From positions 26,929-90,928 of the forward strand of contig DATFQX010000094.1 in the NCBI GenBank assembly GCA_035263865.1: a stretch of DNA of 64,000 nucleotides, written 5' to 3'. This document shows positions 50,443-60,438 of this stretch, one piece after another. The first letter of the stretch is position 1, and each line of letters opens with the position of its first letter. The notes under the pieces are model-generated. The model worked only from the letters and a program-made list of their open reading frames with translations. It made no database searches and was not told the origin of the DNA. The position numbers were made by a program, and so were the translations under genes. The DNA is from VAZQ01 sp035263865. GTDB taxonomy: Bacteria > Pseudomonadota > Alphaproteobacteria > Rhizobiales > Xanthobacteraceae.

Positions 50443-51168
50443 ATGCAAGCGACCGCGAATTTTGAGCCTGCCCTCGCCGCCAAGAAGCTGTTGCGCGAGG
50501 CCCGCTCGGCGGCCTTGGCGACGCTGATGCAGGGCTCCGGCGACCCTTACTGCTCGTTGGTGAACGTCGCGACCGCGGCTGACGGTGCGCCGCTTCTATT
50601 GATCTCCCGCCTTGCCGTGCACTCCAAGAACATTCTCGCCGACCCGCGCGTCTCGCTGATGATCGATGAGCGCAAGCCGGGCGATCCCCTGCAAGGCGCC
50701 CGCATCATGCTCATAGGGACCGCCGCTGCTACCAAAGAGCCTGATGCGCGGCGGCGTTATCTCGAGCGCCAACCGGAGTCGGAAGGCTTCGCGGATTTCG
50801 CCGATTTCGCCTTCTACCGGATTACGCTCAAAGGCGTGCATCTCGTCGCCGGGTTTGGCCGTATCGTCGATCTCAAGCCGCGGGATATTTTGACCGAGAC
50901 CGGCGATGCCGCCGAGCTCATCGCCGCCGAGCCGGAAATTGTTGCGCACATGAACCGCGACCACGCAGACGCGGTGCGCCTTTTTGCCACCACGCTCCTC
51001 GGTGCTCCCGACGGGCAATGGCGCTGTGCGGGTTGCGACCCCGAGGGTCTGGAACTGCAGTTGGAGCGTACCGCATTGCGCCTTTCGTTCCCGCAACGTG
51101 TGGGCGCGCCGAACGCTCTGCGCCAGATGCTCAAGCAAATGGTTGAGGAGGCGCGGCGCGCGGCGTAA
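50443..51168 (+). CDS. HugZ-like protein (pyridoxamine 5'-phosphate oxidase fold plus DUF2470)
   Basis: A 241-residue split-barrel protein. N-terminal domain: KKLLREARSAALATLM, CSLVNVATAADGAPLLLISRLAVHSKNI, DPRVSLMIDE; the C-terminal DUF2470-like part has EIVAHMNRDHADAVRLFA. This matches HugZ-type haem-utilisation proteins and their relatives, some of which degrade haem, others bind FMN. Function here is unproven. Divergent from chvI across about 220 bases and followed by pckA in the same direction. Confidence 0.88.
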   Translation: MQATANFEPALAAKKLLREARSAALATLMQGSGDPYCSLVNVATAADGAPLLLISRLAVHSKNILADPRVSLMIDERKPGDPLQGARIMLIGTAAATKEPDARRRYLERQPESEGFADFADFAFYRITLKGVHLVAGFGRIVDLKPRDILTETGDAAELIAAEPEIVAHMNRDHADAVRLFATTLLGAPDGQWRCAGCDPEGLELQLERTALRLSFPQRVGAPNALRQMLKQMVEEARRAA

Positions 51169-51365
51169 GAGCCGCTTGCCGTTACACAGGCGCGATGCGC
51201 CGTTCAACTTCGCCGAATGAGAGGCACGGTGTTGCGCCGCAGCATTTGACAGTCCCTGCTCGTCATTTATGGTCGCGGGATCGTCCGGCGGGCGCTATCA
51301 TCAATGCTTATATAGGCGACGGGGAGTAGGTCCGGCGGCAGCGGACTGCGTCGTGGAGGTCTTTC

Positions 51366-52979
<1,614 letters not shown>

Positions 52980-53009
52980 CCGCTCCATATTCGGTCGCCG
53001 GAGATCTCC

Positions 53010-53071
53010 GTTCATCCCCGCGAAAGCGGGAATCCAGGAGGGACTGGGTCCGCGCCTACGCGGGGAAGAAC
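53010..53071. repeat. extragenic palindromic repeat, family B
   Basis: CCCCGCGAAAGCGGGAATCC faces GTCCGCGCCTACGCGGGGAAGAACGG around a short spacer. It lies at the convergent gap between pckA and the Spy-like gene, where a hairpin could also serve as a bidirectional transcription stop. Confidence 0.75.
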
Positions 53072-53081
53072 GGATGCGGCG

Positions 53082-54986
53082 TTAACCCTGTGACGGGCTG
53101 AGCCGATTGAAGCGCTCCTTCTGCTCATCGCTGAGCGATGCATAAAACGTCTCGAGCGCCGGCTGCACGGTTTGCACCGCGCGCAGCATGGCATCGAGCC
53201 GTTCCTCCATCGCTTGCAGGCGGCCGACCGCCGTTAGCGCGCGATAGGTGGGGCAGTCGGAGCTCAACAAATTGGATGCTTGCGCCGTGGCGTCCTGTAG
53301 TTGCTTCAGCGCGCTCTCCTGTGCCTCATTGGGCCCCAGCGCGCGTTCGATCCGCTCCACTGGCAAGCTGGCGATGCCCGAGGCGCGTGCGTTGCAGACT
53401 TGCGTCAAATCGCGCTGCGCCTGCTGCTGATCGCCGTTGTCGGGGCTGAGCGCGTTGAAGCGCGCCCTCTGCTCGTCATTGAGCGAGTTGTAGAACTTCT
53501 CGATCACCGGCCGCACGGTTCGCACCGCCGCCAGCATGGCGTCGAGCCTCTGGCCCATGGCCTCGATCCGGCCCGTCGGCGTGCTCGGCAGCGCCGTCGG
53601 GCAGACTGCCCTGAGCTGGTCGAGCGCCTGCGCGGTCGCGTTTTTGAGTTCGTCGAGGATGGCGCGCTGGGCGTCGTTCGGCTCGACCGTCTGTGCGATC
53701 CGCTCGATTGGCCAATCCGTCAGCCCTGCGGTCTGCCCGCTGCAGAGGTCGGCTTCGACGCTGCGGCCGGCCGCGGCGCCTCTCGCAACCGACCCCGCCC
53801 GACCGGAACGGCCGCGCGCGTAATCGCCGCGAGCGTAAGCGCCGCCGTAGCCGCTCGACGGCTCGACCGACGCGTAGGTGCCGCCATAGCCGTACGCGTA
53901 GGCGCCGAACATGCCGTCGTAGAAGTCGTCGTAGGCATAGGGCCAGAACGTGTCATACGCATACGGATAGAAGGTGTAGTCGACGAAGTCGTCGTAGGCG
54001 TAAGGCCAGAACAGCGGGCCGATAAATCCGATCACGATCGGAAACGCGCTATGCCGCCGCCATTGCGGGTTGAAGAAGCGGCCCTGGAATGTCGAGTTCG
54101 CCAGCGTGCGCGCGCTGGGATCGCGGGTGGCGGCCATGCTCGCAAAACTCTGGTTGCGCAAAACGCCGCCGGAGAAGGCGCGCGGGTCACTGGCCGCGCG
54201 GGCGCGGGTCGCCGACTGCGGAACGACGCGGTTCACTTGATTCTGCGGAATCACGGCTTGCGCAGCCCCGCCTTGCTGTGGAGCCGCGCGCGTCGCTTGA
54301 TTCTGCTGAACCGCATGTTGTTGCGGAGCCACGTTTTGTTGTTGTGGAGCGGTGCGGCCCGCCTGGTTCTGCTGAACGACCCCTTGTTGCGGAGCAACGT
54401 TTTGCTGTGGCGCGACGTTGCGGCCGCCGTGCCCGGAGGTGGACGGTGCTGTTGCGGTAGCGCCGCCCGCGCCAGCCTGCGGTGCCAGATTTTGCCGCTG
54501 GCTGGGCTGGGCAACTCTTGCGCCCGCGCGGCTGCCGACATTGCGGCCGCTCACTTGCGGCTTTTGGGCGGGAGCCGCAGAGCTCCGCGGCGTCGGCGTG
54601 TGCCGCGCCATGGCCGAAGCTGCGCCGCCGGACGGACGCGCGAGATGCTGCGGCGCAGGACGCGGCGCTTGCGCCGCGCGCGACGCGGAGGACGGAGGCG
54701 CGTGCTGCGGCGCAGAGCGCGGTGTTGGCGCCGGCCGGGGCGCCGCGACATGTGGTGCCGGCGCAGCGTGGGGCGCTGGCGCAGCACGTGGCGCTGGCGC
54801 CGCGACGTGAGCCGGCGCGGCACGCGGGGCAGGTGCCGCGTGCGGGGCGGGCGCTGCGGGCGCGGGGCCGGCGTGCGGTCCCGGCGCTGGGCCTCCTCCT
54901 CCCTTATGCGGTTGCGCCGCCGCGGTCGTCGCCATTGCAGCGCAGATGATGGAAATTGCCGCGATGCGCGTGCTCGATTGGAACAT
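53082..54986 (-). CDS. Spy/CpxP (LTXXQ)-like periplasmic protein with Ala/Pro/His and Gln-rich repeats
   Basis: A 634-residue secreted protein. Signal peptide 1-25 (IAAISIICAAMATTAAAQPH). Residues about 28-160 are low-complexity Ala/Pro/His (repeats like APAPHAAPAPR); about 195-270 has Asn-Val-Ala-Pro-Gln-Gln-type repeats (NVAPQQ, QQNQA). A short hydrophobic/Tyr-rich part with AYDDF repeats follows (DFVDYTFYPYAYDTFWPY). The C-terminal 230 residues hold two copies of a Spy/CpxP-like helical module (LPVERIERALGPNEAQE, then AMEERLDAMLRAVQTVQPALETFY). Possible role: envelope chaperone. Such proteins are common in Bradyrhizobium relatives. Confidence 0.85.
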   Translation of the reverse strand: MFQSSTRIAAISIICAAMATTAAAQPHKGGGGPAPGPHAGPAPAAPAPHAAPAPRAAPAHVAAPAPRAAPAPHAAPAPHVAAPRPAPTPRSAPQHAPPSSASRAAQAPRPAPQHLARPSGGAASAMARHTPTPRSSAAPAQKPQVSGRNVGSRAGARVAQPSQRQNLAPQAGAGGATATAPSTSGHGGRNVAPQQNVAPQQGVVQQNQAGRTAPQQQNVAPQQHAVQQNQATRAAPQQGGAAQAVIPQNQVNRVVPQSATRARAASDPRAFSGGVLRNQSFASMAATRDPSARTLANSTFQGRFFNPQWRRHSAFPIVIGFIGPLFWPYAYDDFVDYTFYPYAYDTFWPYAYDDFYDGMFGAYAYGYGGTYASVEPSSGYGGAYARGDYARGRSGRAGSVARGAAAGRSVEADLCSGQTAGLTDWPIERIAQTVEPNDAQRAILDELKNATAQALDQLRAVCPTALPSTPTGRIEAMGQRLDAMLAAVRTVRPVIEKFYNSLNDEQRARFNALSPDNGDQQQAQRDLTQVCNARASGIASLPVERIERALGPNEAQESALKQLQDATAQASNLLSSDCPTYRALTAVGRLQAMEERLDAMLRAVQTVQPALETFYASLSDEQKERFNRLSPSQG

Positions 54987-55178
54987 GGCACCCTCCTGAA
55001 TCGCACCCTCCTGAATCCGTCGTTACAATAAACGCCCGAGCCGGCGTGCAGGTTTCGCCGCGCACGTCGCACATTTGATGACAGTTTGTTCAGAATTCCC
55101 GGCCGACCTTACAGGGGCCTGACGGGGGTTCCGTGCGCTCCGCGGGGAGGGAAGCGCATCGCGAACGCAATCGAACGG

Positions 55179-56063
55179 TCAGCGCATCATCAGCGTGCCG
55201 GCGCCGTGATCGGTGAGGAGCTCGAGCAATACTGCGTGCGGAACTTTGCCGTCGAGTATCACCACGCCTTCGACGCCCGCCTCGAGGGCATAGATACAGG
55301 TCTCGACCTTCGGAATCATCCCGCCCGATATGGTGCCGTCGGCGATCAGCTCGCGCGCGTCGTCGGGCGAGAGCTGCTTGATCAAGGTGTTGGACTTGTC
55401 GAGCACGCCCGGAACGTCGGTGAGCAAGAGCAGCCGCTTGGCTTTGAGCGCGCCTGCGATCGCGCCGGCAAAGGTGTCGGCATTGACATTGTAGGTTCCG
55501 CCTTGGGCGGAGGCCGCGAGCGGTGCCAGGACCGGAATGAGTTCGCGGCCGAGGATCTGCGTGAGAACGGTGGTATCGATCTTGTCGGGTTCACCGACGA
55601 AGCCGAGGTCGACCATTTTTTCGATGTTGGAACCGGGATCGATGACGGCGCGGTTCACCTTGCGCGCGATCACCATGTTGCCGTCCTTGCCGGTCAATCC
55701 CACGGCTTTGCCGCCGGCCTCGTTGATGAACCCGACGAGCTGTTTGTTGATCGAGCCGGCAAGCACCATTTCGACGATCTCGATCGTCGCGGCATCGGTG
55801 ATGCGCAAGCCCCCGGCAAATTCCGATTTGATGCCGAGCCGCTTGAGCATCTCGCCGATCTGCGGGCCGCCCCCGTGCACGACCACGGGATTGATGGCGG
55901 TCTGCTCCATCAACACGACGTCGCGGGCAAAGCTGCGCGCCATGTCCTCCTCGCCCATGGCGTGGCCGCCGTATTTCACGACCACAGTCTCCTCGTCGTA
56001 GCGCTGCATGTGCGGCAGCGCTTCCGACAGAACGCGGGCGATATCGTGCGGCGAAATGTTCAT
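55179..56063 (-). CDS. argB: acetylglutamate kinase
   Basis: A 294-residue kinase of arginine synthesis phosphorylating N-acetylglutamate. Marks: VVVKYGGHAMG, NPVVVHGGGPQIG, GLRITDAATIEIVEMVL, YNVNADTFAGAIAGALKA and GMIPKVETC. ATG 56063 begins MNISPHDIARVLSEALPHM; a TTG at 56081 would add six residues. It is on the same strand 105 bases downstream of the EngB gene. Confidence 0.97.
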   Translation of the reverse strand: MNISPHDIARVLSEALPHMQRYDEETVVVKYGGHAMGEEDMARSFARDVVLMEQTAINPVVVHGGGPQIGEMLKRLGIKSEFAGGLRITDAATIEIVEMVLAGSINKQLVGFINEAGGKAVGLTGKDGNMVIARKVNRAVIDPGSNIEKMVDLGFVGEPDKIDTTVLTQILGRELIPVLAPLAASAQGGTYNVNADTFAGAIAGALKAKRLLLLTDVPGVLDKSNTLIKQLSPDDARELIADGTISGGMIPKVETCIYALEAGVEGVVILDGKVPHAVLLELLTDHGAGTLMMR

Positions 56064-56168
56064 CGCGAAGTTTTCCGGCAACCGGCGGCCGTGCCGCGGG
56101 CAGCAATTGTCGCTGGGACTTTTACCGAGCCTGGGCTGATTAGCAAAGCGCAGAATGGCATTTCCGAC

Positions 56169-56825
56169 CTAACCTGCGCCGCGCTCCTTGATGAGCCGCG
56201 CCATGGCGGCGCGCAGCTCTGGAATGCCGCTGCCGCTGCGCGCGGAAGTTACGAGCACCTCCGGATGCGCCGCCGGGTGCTCGTCGAGCGCCGGTTGCGT
56301 CGCGCTGACGCGTGCCGCGAGATCCGCGTCAGTCGCCGCGTCCGCTTTGGTGAGGACGATCTGGTAGTTGACCGCCGCCTTGTCCAAGTTCTCGAGCACC
56401 TCTGTGTCCGCCGGCTTGAGGCCGTGGCGCGCGTCGACCAGCAGATACACGCGCGCGAGATTGGCGCGGCCCAAAAAAAAGGCATCGATGAGCGCTGTCC
56501 AGGCCTTAATCTTTCTTTTCGAAGCAGCGGCATAGCCATATCCCGGCATGTCGACGAGGGTGAGCTTCGACGGCCCGCTGAAGAAAATGAGCTCCTGGGT
56601 GCGGCCGGGCGTGTGCGAGATGCGCGCCAGCGCGCGCCGCCCGGTGAGCGCGTTGATCAGGCTCGATTTGCCGACATTGGAGCGCCCGGCAACGGCAACC
56701 TCGATGCCGCGCATGACCGGCAGCGCCTCGAGCGATCCCGCGGCGGCCGCGAACTGCCAGTCGCCCGCGAACAGCTTGCGGCCGGCCTCGATCTCAGCGG
56801 AGCTGAACGGACGCGCGACGTTCAC
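56169..56825 (-). CDS. engB: ribosome biogenesis GTP-binding protein YihA/YsxC (EngB)
   Basis: A 218-residue GTPase for 50S subunit assembly. G1 is AGRSNVGKSSLINALTG, G3 DMPGYGYAAASK, G4 LTKADAA. The GTG start overlaps the yidC stop by four bases, so the genes are translationally coupled. Gene order rpmH-rnpA-yidC-engB-argB is seen in many alphaproteobacteria. Confidence 0.97.
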   Translation of the reverse strand: MNVARPFSSAEIEAGRKLFAGDWQFAAAAGSLEALPVMRGIEVAVAGRSNVGKSSLINALTGRRALARISHTPGRTQELIFFSGPSKLTLVDMPGYGYAAASKRKIKAWTALIDAFFLGRANLARVYLLVDARHGLKPADTEVLENLDKAAVNYQIVLTKADAATDADLAARVSATQPALDEHPAAHPEVLVTSARSGSGIPELRAAMARLIKERGAG

Positions 56826-58660
56826 CCCTGCGGCTTCTTCTTGGCGAACGTCGTCTTGAGATTATCCCACAGCTCGATCTTGGCGCCGTGCTTGTGCATG
56901 ATCACGCTCTGCTGAGCGACCGAAAGCGTGTTGTTCCAGGCCCAATAAATCACGAGCCCGGCCGGAAAACTTGCCAGCATGAAGGTGAAGATGATCGGCA
57001 TGTAGTTGAAGATCATCGCCTGCGTGGGATCGGGCGGCGGCGGGTTGAGCTTCATCTGGAACCACATGGTCACGCCCATGATCAGCGGCCAGGCGCCGAG
57101 CAGGAGGAACGGGCCGATCAGCGGAACGTGCGAAGGGTCCCAGGGAATGAGGCCGAACAGATTGAACACCGTCGTCGGATCGGGCGCGGCCAGGTCTTTG
57201 ATCCAGCCGTAGAACGGTGCGTGCCGCATCTCGATGGTGACGAACAGCACCTTGTAAAGCGCGAAAAACACCGGGATCTGGATGATGATCGGCAGGCAGC
57301 CGGCGATCGGGTTGATCTTCTCCTTCTTGTAGAGCTCCATCATCGCCTGCTGCTGCTTCATCTTGTCGTCGGCGAAGCGCTCGCGGATCGCCATCATCTC
57401 CGGCTGCACCGCCTTCATCTTTGCCATCGAGGCGTAAGATTTGTTGGCGAGCGGGAAGAAGAAAATCTTGATGATGACCGTGACGATCAGAATGGCGAGG
57501 CCGAAATTTCCGACGTGGCGGTAGATCCAGTCCATCGCCAAAAACAGCGGCTTGGTGATGAAATAGAACCAGCCCCAGTCGATGAGCCGGTCGAACTTGT
57601 TCAGCCGCAGCCGGTCGTTGTAGCCGTCGACAATGGATACCTCCTTGGCGCCGGCAAACAGCCGTCCATCGACCGTGCCACTGGCGCCCGGCGCGATGGT
57701 CAGCGCCGGGCCGTAGTAGTCGCTTTGATAAGTCTTGATGTTGTTGCCGATGGTACCGGTCGAGAATTTAGCAGTGACCTGGGTGCTCGTATCGGGGAGG
57801 AGCGTCGCGGCCCAATACTTGTCGGTGATGCCGAGCCACACATTCGTTGAGGTGAATGAGAGCTCCTTCTGCTTCTCGATGTTGGCGTAGGTCTCTTCTT
57901 GCAAGCCCTTGTCGCCGAATACGCCGATCAGCCCCTCGTGCAGGATGTAATAGCCGAGCGTCTGCGGCGTCCCGTGGCGCGAGATGAGCGCAAAGGGATA
58001 GAGCGTGACTGGGCTCGCGCCCTTGTTGGTGACCTCGTCCTTGAGCGTAAAGAGATAGTTCTCGTCGACCGCGATGGTGCGCCGGAATTGCAGCCCCTCG
58101 CCGTTGTCGTAGATGAGGGTCACCGGCCGGCCGACGCCAAGCGTGCCCGTGCCTTCCTGCTGCCACATCGTGTCCGCGTTCGGCAGCTTCAACGACGCGC
58201 CGGTCGGTGGGAACCAGCCGAACTCGGCGTAGAACGGATGCGGGCTGCCCGAGGGCGCGAGCAAGACGATCGGCGGCGAACTCGGATCCACGGTCTCGCG
58301 ATATTTGACCAGCGAGAGGTCGTCGATGCGGCCACCCTTGAGCGAGATAGAGCCGGAGAGGCTCGGCGTGTCGATGCGCACGCGCGGGGAAAGTGCGAGC
58401 GCGACGTCGCGGTTCATCGGTTGTGCCACGGTGCCGGGCTGAGTTGGCGCTTGCGGCGCGGTCCCCGGCGGGGCCTGCTGCGGCGCGCTTGTCCCGGGTT
58501 GCTGGGGAACGGGAGGCGGTTGCTGCGAACGCTCCTGCGCCTGCTGCTGCTGGATCTGCTTCTGCTTCTCCATCTGCGGCAGACCGAAATAGATCTGCCA
58601 CCCGATCAGGACGAGCGCGGAGAGCACGATGGCGAGAATTGTGTTCTTTTGGTCGCTCAT
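56822..58660 (-). CDS. yidC: membrane protein insertase YidC
   Basis: A 612-residue YidC, which inserts proteins into the inner membrane alone or with Sec. N-terminal helix NTILAIVLSALVLIGWQIYF, Gln/Pro-rich linker, periplasmic beta domain, and the conserved C-terminal part with five helices, including IKIFFFPLANKSYASMAKMK (conserved cytoplasmic coil) and NPIAGCLPIIIQIPVFFALY. ATG overlaps the rnpA stop (ATGA). A short YidD gene, often between rnpA and yidC, is absent. Confidence 0.98.
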   Translation of the reverse strand: MSDQKNTILAIVLSALVLIGWQIYFGLPQMEKQKQIQQQQAQERSQQPPPVPQQPGTSAPQQAPPGTAPQAPTQPGTVAQPMNRDVALALSPRVRIDTPSLSGSISLKGGRIDDLSLVKYRETVDPSSPPIVLLAPSGSPHPFYAEFGWFPPTGASLKLPNADTMWQQEGTGTLGVGRPVTLIYDNGEGLQFRRTIAVDENYLFTLKDEVTNKGASPVTLYPFALISRHGTPQTLGYYILHEGLIGVFGDKGLQEETYANIEKQKELSFTSTNVWLGITDKYWAATLLPDTSTQVTAKFSTGTIGNNIKTYQSDYYGPALTIAPGASGTVDGRLFAGAKEVSIVDGYNDRLRLNKFDRLIDWGWFYFITKPLFLAMDWIYRHVGNFGLAILIVTVIIKIFFFPLANKSYASMAKMKAVQPEMMAIRERFADDKMKQQQAMMELYKKEKINPIAGCLPIIIQIPVFFALYKVLFVTIEMRHAPFYGWIKDLAAPDPTTVFNLFGLIPWDPSHVPLIGPFLLLGAWPLIMGVTMWFQMKLNPPPPDPTQAMIFNYMPIIFTFMLASFPAGLVIYWAWNNTLSVAQQSVIMHKHGAKIELWDNLKTTFAKKKPQG

Positions 58661-58980
58661 CCGGAAACCCGCCGCAGCGCGCGCTGGAAATCCTGCGTCA
58701 TTTGTTCGAACGGCACCGATAGCGCGGCGCGCCGCCCGATCAGCACATAATCATGGCCGCGGGAAAAGCGAGTTGCGGCCGATAGCCTCACGACTTCTTT
58801 GAGCCGGCGCCGCACTCGATTGCGCTCGACAGCCGTTCCAATCCTTCTCGACACGGTAAAGCCGACGCGGACCGGACCACCGTCGGCTCGCTTGCGCGCC
58901 TGTAGCACGAACGCCGCGGTCGGGACTTTGGCTCCGCTCGCGACGGCCAAAAAATCGGCGCGGTGCCTGAGCCGCTCCAT
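58657..58980 (-). CDS. rnpA: ribonuclease P protein component
   Basis: A 107-residue basic protein, the protein part of RNase P which matures tRNA 5' ends. Signature: RVGFTVSRRIGTAVERNRVRRRLKEVVR (RNR motif), preceded by LRHRADFLAV. It starts 26 bases after the stop of rpmH, as is usual. Confidence 0.96.
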   Translation of the reverse strand: MERLRHRADFLAVASGAKVPTAAFVLQARKRADGGPVRVGFTVSRRIGTAVERNRVRRRLKEVVRLSAATRFSRGHDYVLIGRRAALSVPFEQMTQDFQRALRRVSG

Positions 58981-59006
58981 GGGAAGGGCCGCATCGCGGC
59001 GGGTGT

Positions 59007-59141
59007 TCAGGCGCTGAGCCGCTTGCGTCCGCGCGCGCGGCGCGCGGCAACCACCCTGCGCCCGCCTTGGGTCGCCATGCGGGCGCGGAAGCCGTGACGG
59101 CGCTTGCGCACCACATTGCTCGGTTGAAAGGTCCGCTTCAC
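59007..59141 (-). CDS. rpmH: 50S ribosomal protein L34
   Basis: A 44-residue, very basic protein: MKRTFQPSNVVRKRRHGF at the start, RMATQGGRRVVAARRARGRK in the second half, a full match to L34. The start codon is GTG at 59141 with GGAGA about nine bases upstream. It sits directly ahead of rnpA. Confidence 0.96.
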   Translation of the reverse strand: MKRTFQPSNVVRKRRHGFRARMATQGGRRVVAARRARGRKRLSA

Positions 59142-59505
59142 GGCTTGTTCTCCGCTGGCGCTAGATATTGCTTGCCCGCGCGGCGTTAGACTCCGGCCTG
59201 GGCTTGCCCCTTACAAGGCGGGATCGCCGCGCCCAAAAACTCGCGGGCTTATACGGGAGGCTGCCGGTCGTCGTCAATGCGAGCGCGGCCGTGTCGCGAC
59301 ACTCGCCTCCGCTCGTCCTCGCGAAAGCGGGGACCCTGTCTTGGCCCCTGGATTCCCGCTTTCGCGAGAATGATCGGAGTTTTGCTGCGCGTTCGGCAGC
59401 GTCTCGCGCACCGGCACAAGCACGTGAGGCGCCGTCACAAGGCGGTGAAAACGCCGTTTTGATGCTTAACCTCCGCTAAGATCGCATGATGCACCTGGAT
59501 CGGCC
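59142..59505. other. intergenic region between rpmH and the TVP38-family gene
   Basis: About 360 bases without a convincing gene. It must hold the divergent promoters for the rpmH operon and the TVP38 gene. It contains the family-B repeat at 59311-59378. I see no RNA gene or clear -35/-10 boxes. Confidence 0.5.
59311..59378. repeat. extragenic palindromic repeat, family B (best-formed copy)
   Basis: CTCGCGAAAGCGGGGACC (from 59318) faces GGATTCCCGCTTTCGCGAG around TGTCTTGGCCCCT. The arms can pair for about 14 bases. Same core, GCGAAAGCGGG, as the copies at 11514 and 53010. Confidence 0.85.
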
Positions 59506-60345
59506 ATGACCGCCGACAACGAACCGCCATCCGTGAGCAAAAGCGGAAGATTTCCGCTGCGGCGCCTCGTTCCGCTCATTGTGATCGTCGCGGCATCTGT
59601 TGCCGTGTTCGCGATGGGTTGGCAGCGCCAGCTCTCGTTCGAGACGCTCGCCCGTCACCACGACGCGCTGCGCGGCTTCATCACCACGCACGAAGTGGCC
59701 GCGGTTGCCGCTTACATGGCGCTCTACATTGCGGCGGTCGCGCTCTCGATTCCGGTCGCTAGCTTTCTCACCGTGACCGGCGGAGTACTCTTCGGTGCGC
59801 TTCTCGGTGGGGCGGCGGCGGTGGTGGGCGCGACGATCGGAGCGATTTGCATCTTCCTCATCGCCAGAAGCGCGATCGGCGAATATCTTGTGCGCCGCGC
59901 AGGTCCGCTGGCCGAGCGATTGGCCGAAGGCTTTCGCGCCGACGCCTTCAGCTACCTTTTGTTTCTGCGTCTGGTGCCCATCTTTCCGTTCTGGATGGTC
60001 AACCTCGTTCCGGCGCTTGCCGGCGTGCGGCTCGCGAGCTTTGCGGCGGCGACCGCGCTCGGCGTCATTCCTGCGACCTTCGTATTTGCTTTCGTCGGCG
60101 CCGGGCTCGACAGCGTGATCGCCGCGCAGCAAACCGCGTACCGATCATGCCTAGCGGCGGCTCGCTCCGATTGCCGCCTCGAATTCCATATCAACGCGGC
60201 GCTGACGCCCGAGCTGCTTGCCGCGCTCACCGCGCTCGGCGTGCTCGCGCTCGTTCCGGTCGTGGTGCGGCGCCTGCGCGCCCGCACGGGGCAGGCACCT
60301 GTCATTCCGGGTCCCGAGCGTAGCGAGGGAGTCCGGAATCCATAA
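59506..60345 (+). CDS. TVP38/TMEM64 family membrane protein
   Basis: A 279-residue DedA-like membrane protein with about six hydrophobic helices. Family blocks: SIPVASFLTVTGGVLFGALLGG, LIARSAIGEYLVRR, LFLRLVPIFPFWMVNLVPALAGV, TALGVIPATFVFAFVGAG. Members are thought to move or flip lipids or other envelope compounds; no reaction known. Its last 14 codons (PVIPGPERSEGVRNP) and stop lie inside the repeat beginning at 60301, so the tail was probably created by repeat insertion. The flavoprotein gene follows after 93 bases; this pairing is seen elsewhere. Confidence 0.9.
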   Translation: MTADNEPPSVSKSGRFPLRRLVPLIVIVAASVAVFAMGWQRQLSFETLARHHDALRGFITTHEVAAVAAYMALYIAAVALSIPVASFLTVTGGVLFGALLGGAAAVVGATIGAICIFLIARSAIGEYLVRRAGPLAERLAEGFRADAFSYLLFLRLVPIFPFWMVNLVPALAGVRLASFAAATALGVIPATFVFAFVGAGLDSVIAAQQTAYRSCLAAARSDCRLEFHINAALTPELLAALTALGVLALVPVVVRRLRARTGQAPVIPGPERSEGVRNP

Positions 60346-60400
60346 TCACAGCTGTGGTTATGGATTCCGGGCTCGCCGCTTCGCGGCGCCCCGGAATGAC
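60301..60400. repeat. extragenic palindrome, family C (GTCATTCCGG ... CCGGAATGAC)
   Basis: A 100-base symmetrical element with perfect ends, GTCATTCCGG (60301-60310) and CCGGAATGAC (60391-60400). Inner matches are AGTCCGGAATCCATAA against TTATGGATTCCGGGCT around the loop TCACAGCTGTGG. It overlaps the end of the TVP38 gene and covers most of the gap before the flavoprotein gene. Confidence 0.85.
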
Positions 60401-60438
60401 ACTAGAGAATGCACGACCCGCAATTCTTGAGGCAAGCC

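Noticed and set aside
53301..55031. A 576-codon plus-strand frame across the Spy-like gene
   Set aside because: It mirrors the Pro/Ala/Gln repeats of the real gene as Arg/Gly/Cys strings, and the opposite strand has a signal peptide and duplicated Spy-like module.
55086..56915. A 609-codon plus-strand frame across argB and engB
   Set aside because: Antisense to two essential, strongly conserved genes; no domain signs and no ribosome-binding site at its start.
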